This document shows positions 6,097 through 8,724 of a DNA stretch of 8,724 nucleotides, in pieces (the stretch's first letter is position 1; each line of letters opens with the position of its first letter). The notes beneath the pieces are model-generated. The model did no database searches. It was not told the DNA's origin and saw nothing but the letters and a program-made list of their open reading frames with translations. The stretch lies in NCBI GenBank assembly GCA_947470005.1, contig CANISA010000051.1, positions 1-8,724 of the forward strand, given 5' to 3'. The position numbers and the translations under genes were made by a program. This stretch comes from Legionellaceae bacterium (GTDB taxonomy: Bacteria > Pseudomonadota > Gammaproteobacteria > Legionellales > Legionellaceae).

Positions 6097-8067
6097 ATGT
6101 TTACCAAAATATTAATTGCGAATCGTGGTGAGATTGCTTGTCGAATTATCAAAACCGCGCGTCGATTGGGCATTAAAACCGTCGCAATTTACTCTTCGGT
6201 CGATAGGCACAGCCTGCATGTCACACTTGCCGAGGAGGCCTTTTGTGTCGGGGAACCAACTGCCTCAAAAAGCTACCTCAACATCGATGCCATCATCGCG
6301 GCGGCACGTGCGAGCGGCTCAGAAGCGATTCACCCAGGATATGGTTTTTTATCTGAAAATTCCCATTTCGCACGCGCCTGTCACGCCGCAGGAGTCACCT
6401 TCATCGGACCCTCGGTGAACGCAATGGACGTCATGGCATCTAAACAATTAGCCAAACAATTACTCGAAAAAACCGGCGTCCCCCTCACTCCTGGCTACCA
6501 TGGTGACGATCAGTCCGACACGCGCTTGTTAGACGAAGCACGGCGCTTAGGTTTTCCCGTGCTTCTAAAAGCCGCGCTAGGTGGCGGGGGAAAAGGCATG
6601 CGCGCGGTGCATGAAGACAGCCATTTTAACGACGCACTGACCAGTGCGCGGCGCGAGGCACGCGCATGCTTTGCCGATGACACCATGCTGCTTGAAAAAT
6701 TAATCCTCAACCCACGTCATGTTGAAATACAGTTGATGGCAGATAACCACGGGCACGTGGTTCACGTGTTTGATCGTGATTGCTCCATCCAACGGCGGCA
6801 TCAAAAAATCATCGAGGAAGCACCCGCCCCGAACCTTCCCGAGTCGCTTCGATTAGGACTCCACCAGGCGGCCATCGCCGTCGCGCGGGCCATCCATTAT
6901 CGCGGTGCCGGCACCGTGGAGTTTTTAGTTGAAGACAACCAACACTTTTATTTCATGGAGATGAACACGCGCTTGCAAGTGGAGCATCCCGTCACAGAAA
7001 TGATAACAGGCCTTGATTTAGTGGAGTGGCAATTACGCATTGCTGCAAATGAACCACTGCCCTTGACACAAAGCGTCATTCAAGCAACAGGCCACGCCAT
7101 TGAGTGCCGAGTGTATGCTGAAGATCCAGACCATGGCTTTGTGCCCTCCATGGGGCAATTGCACGGCTTAAACGAACCGGTGCTCGATGGCGTTCGCATT
7201 GACAGTGGGGTTGTTTGTGGCGATATCATCTCCCGGTATTATGACCCCATGTTTGCAAAAATAATCGCGTGGGGACACTCGCGCGAGCAAGCGGTCTTGC
7301 GTATGCAACAAGCCCTTCGGCAGTATCTCGTCGGCGGTGTCAAAACAAACCTGCCCTTTTTGCAAGCGATCTTAGCTCACCCCGCTTTTGTTGGTGCTGA
7401 ATTAAGCACCGATTTTTTAACGTTGGTGCCCATTAAGCCGGTGAGACCGAATGAACACCATGCCCTGATGATGGCCGCAAGCGTCGACTACCTTTGTAGC
7501 AATTCGCCCCTGGAGCCGGTTCTTGCTGATACGTTCGGATGGCAAATGCACCTCCGGAGCCAGTGGTCTCCATGCTATAATATAGCCGGCACTGAGCACC
7601 ATTTAGCGGTCACTCCCCTCACACGCCATGCGTTCATAATGCAGCAAAACGACACGATGACCACCCTCCACGTCGCCCAAAAAGGCAAGCTCGTGTCCGT
7701 GGATAATGGCACGCAATGCATTCAATCACGCGTTGAGTCACACGATGACACCTTCATCGTCTATACCGAAACAGGCCCTGTCACCGTGGTTCGCCACGCG
7801 TACCAGGTCACCCTGTCCACAAAAAATCATGCGGCCAACCAACTCACCGCCCCCATGCCGGCGACTATCGTCGCTTTATTGAAAAAAACGGGAGACACGG
7901 TGTGCGCAGGTGAGGGATTGATTGTCCTCGAGGCCATGAAAATGGAACACACGGTGCATGCGCCCGCCGATGGCGTGCTGGTCGAGCTGTTTTATCCCCT
8001 TGGCGCACAGGTCGATGAGGGCGCGCTTCTCGCTGCCATCGAGTCTTCCGGTAACGAGAAAGGTTGA
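6097..8067 (+). CDS. liuD: Methylcrotonyl-CoA carboxylase biotin-carrying (alpha) subunit
   Basis: This 656-residue protein combines biotin carboxylase and biotin carrier domains, the usual MCC alpha architecture. The biotin carboxylase part runs from MFTKILIANRGEIACR (1-16) to about 445. It shows HPGYGFLSEN (79-88), the glycine-rich ATP-grasp loop LGGGGKGMR (161-169), DRDCSIQRRHQKIIEEAP (226-243) and EMNTRLQVEHPVTE (288-301) with the catalytic arginine at 292. Residues around 455-575 are less conserved and correspond to the interdomain region that contacts the beta subunit. The C-terminal carrier domain has the hinge-proximal TAPMPATIV (584-592) and LEAMKMEH with the biotinylated lysine at 615. 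It uses ATP and bicarbonate to carboxylate biotin, which LiuB then uses. The ATG at 6097 follows TAAGG by six bases; an upstream in-frame start at 6079 overlaps liuC. It ends 4 bp before liuE. Confidence 0.96.
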   Translation: MFTKILIANRGEIACRIIKTARRLGIKTVAIYSSVDRHSLHVTLAEEAFCVGEPTASKSYLNIDAIIAAARASGSEAIHPGYGFLSENSHFARACHAAGVTFIGPSVNAMDVMASKQLAKQLLEKTGVPLTPGYHGDDQSDTRLLDEARRLGFPVLLKAALGGGGKGMRAVHEDSHFNDALTSARREARACFADDTMLLEKLILNPRHVEIQLMADNHGHVVHVFDRDCSIQRRHQKIIEEAPAPNLPESLRLGLHQAAIAVARAIHYRGAGTVEFLVEDNQHFYFMEMNTRLQVEHPVTEMITGLDLVEWQLRIAANEPLPLTQSVIQATGHAIECRVYAEDPDHGFVPSMGQLHGLNEPVLDGVRIDSGVVCGDIISRYYDPMFAKIIAWGHSREQAVLRMQQALRQYLVGGVKTNLPFLQAILAHPAFVGAELSTDFLTLVPIKPVRPNEHHALMMAASVDYLCSNSPLEPVLADTFGWQMHLRSQWSPCYNIAGTEHHLAVTPLTRHAFIMQQNDTMTTLHVAQKGKLVSVDNGTQCIQSRVESHDDTFIVYTETGPVTVVRHAYQVTLSTKNHAANQLTAPMPATIVALLKKTGDTVCAGEGLIVLEAMKMEHTVHAPADGVLVELFYPLGAQVDEGALLAAIESSGNEKG

Positions 8068-8071
8068 CCCC

Positions 8072-8724
8072 ATGCCGAAGTCCAACCACGTCACGATTAT
8101 TGAGGTAGGCCCACGAGATGGGTTACAAAACGAACCTTCATTTGTGCCAACAAAAAAGAAAGTTGAACTCATTAATTTACTAAGCCACAGTGGGTTGCAA
8201 CACATTGAAGTAACCAGTTTTGTGTCCGCTAAGTCTATTGCTCAATTGGCTGACAATGCCCTGGTTTTTCAAGCGATTGAAAAGCCTCCTGGCGTGCATT
8301 TTTCAGCACTCGTCCCTAACGAGCAAGGGATGCAGCAAGCACTGTCTGCCGGCGTAACCAACATCGCTATTTTTACTGCCGCCAGTGAATCGTTCAATCA
8401 GCGAAACATTCATTGCTCCATCGCACAAAGCATCACACGCTTTGAACCCGTGATGGAACTTGCTAAAGCGCATGCCATACACGTTCGCGCTTATGTTTCC
8501 TGTGTTCTCGGCTGTCCTTATGAGGGATCGATAGAGCCCACACAGGTCGTCGACGTCACGCGCCAATTGATAGCCTTAGGCGTTGATGAGGTAAGCTTTG
8601 GTGACACCATCGGCGTCGGCACGCCTAAGCAAACGAAAGCCTTAATTTTAGCACTAAGGCACCTACTCCCCTTGTCCCAAATAGCCATGCATTTTCATGA
8701 TACCTATGGGCAAGCCATTGCCAA
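8072..8724 (+). CDS. liuE: Hydroxymethylglutaryl-CoA lyase, 3' end missing
   Basis: The frame opens at an ATG preceded by AAAGG (8059-8063, spacer eight bases) and runs off the right edge after 217 complete codons of an expected 300 or so. It cleaves HMG-CoA to acetyl-CoA and acetoacetate in the cytosol, the last liu step. The TIM-barrel signature EVGPRDGLQNE (11-21) carries R15 and the metal ligand D16. YVSCVLGCPYEG (141-152) and GDTIGVGTP (177-185) follow, and the metal-binding pair H207/H209 lies in MHFHDTYGQA. These align without gaps to human residues R41, D42, H233 and H235 as I recall them. The segment SFVSAKSIAQLAD (49-61) departs from the usual SFVSPKWVPQMAD. The glycine-rich loop with the catalytic cysteine near position 240 lies outside the window, so intactness of that part is unknown. 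Confidence 0.95.
   Translation, partial: MPKSNHVTIIEVGPRDGLQNEPSFVPTKKKVELINLLSHSGLQHIEVTSFVSAKSIAQLADNALVFQAIEKPPGVHFSALVPNEQGMQQALSAGVTNIAIFTAASESFNQRNIHCSIAQSITRFEPVMELAKAHAIHVRAYVSCVLGCPYEGSIEPTQVVDVTRQLIALGVDEVSFGDTIGVGTPKQTKALILALRHLLPLSQIAMHFHDTYGQAIA

Noticed and set aside
7576..7581. A perfect TATAAT inside liuD, possible internal promoter for liuE
   Set aside because: The hexamer 17 bp upstream is TCCGGA, which is a poor -35 box, and the match lies deep in coding sequence.
7876..8205. A 109-codon - strand open frame across the liuD/liuE junction
   Set aside because: It lies opposite the biotin carrier domain and the start of HMG-CoA lyase, both strongly conserved, so it is a shadow.

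Overview
The window carries most of a leucine/isovalerate catabolism (liu) operon on the + strand. To its left are two divergently oriented genes on the - strand. The gene set (liu pathway plus an MsbA-type lipid A exporter) and the protein sequences point to a Gram-negative proteobacterium, most likely a gammaproteobacterium. A Legionella/Coxiella-like relative is my guess from overall protein flavour, but I cannot confirm it from sequence alone. No rRNA, tRNA, insertion sequence, CRISPR array or phage gene is visible, and the window looks like ordinary chromosome.

Layout. Positions 1-126 (- strand) hold the first 42 codons of an MsbA-like ABC exporter that runs off the left edge. Positions 224-907 (- strand) encode a SAM-dependent methyltransferase-like protein of unknown substrate. 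A short divergent intergenic region (908-983) follows, with a near-consensus sigma-70 promoter (TTCACA-17 bp-TATAGT) pointing right, overlapped by short inverted and direct repeats that could be an operator. From 984 to the right edge seven + strand genes are packed with gaps of 4-29 bp. They are isovaleryl-CoA dehydrogenase (984-2144), an acetyl-CoA acetyltransferase-type thiolase (2161-3345), an unrecognised 100-residue membrane protein (3375-3677), methylcrotonyl-CoA carboxylase carboxyltransferase subunit (3690-5297), methylglutaconyl-CoA hydratase (5312-6088), methylcrotonyl-CoA carboxylase biotin-carrying subunit (6097-8067) and HMG-CoA lyase (8072 to beyond 8724).

How the genes work together. 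Isovaleryl-CoA, made from leucine, is oxidised to 3-methylcrotonyl-CoA by LiuA. LiuB/LiuD carboxylate it to 3-methylglutaconyl-CoA, LiuC hydrates that to HMG-CoA, and LiuE cleaves HMG-CoA to acetoacetate and acetyl-CoA. The thiolase can split acetoacetyl-CoA into two acetyl-CoA, but acetoacetate must first be activated by a CoA-transferase or acetoacetyl-CoA synthetase not present here. Catalytic residues are intact in the enzymes as far as they can be seen, so the pathway looks functional.

Less ordinary points are the small membrane protein inside the operon, the absence of a MerR-type LiuR regulator gene next to liuA (a methyltransferase gene sits there instead), the repeats over the liu promoter, and a changed normally conserved segment in HMG-CoA lyase. 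I see no convincing new multi-gene system.
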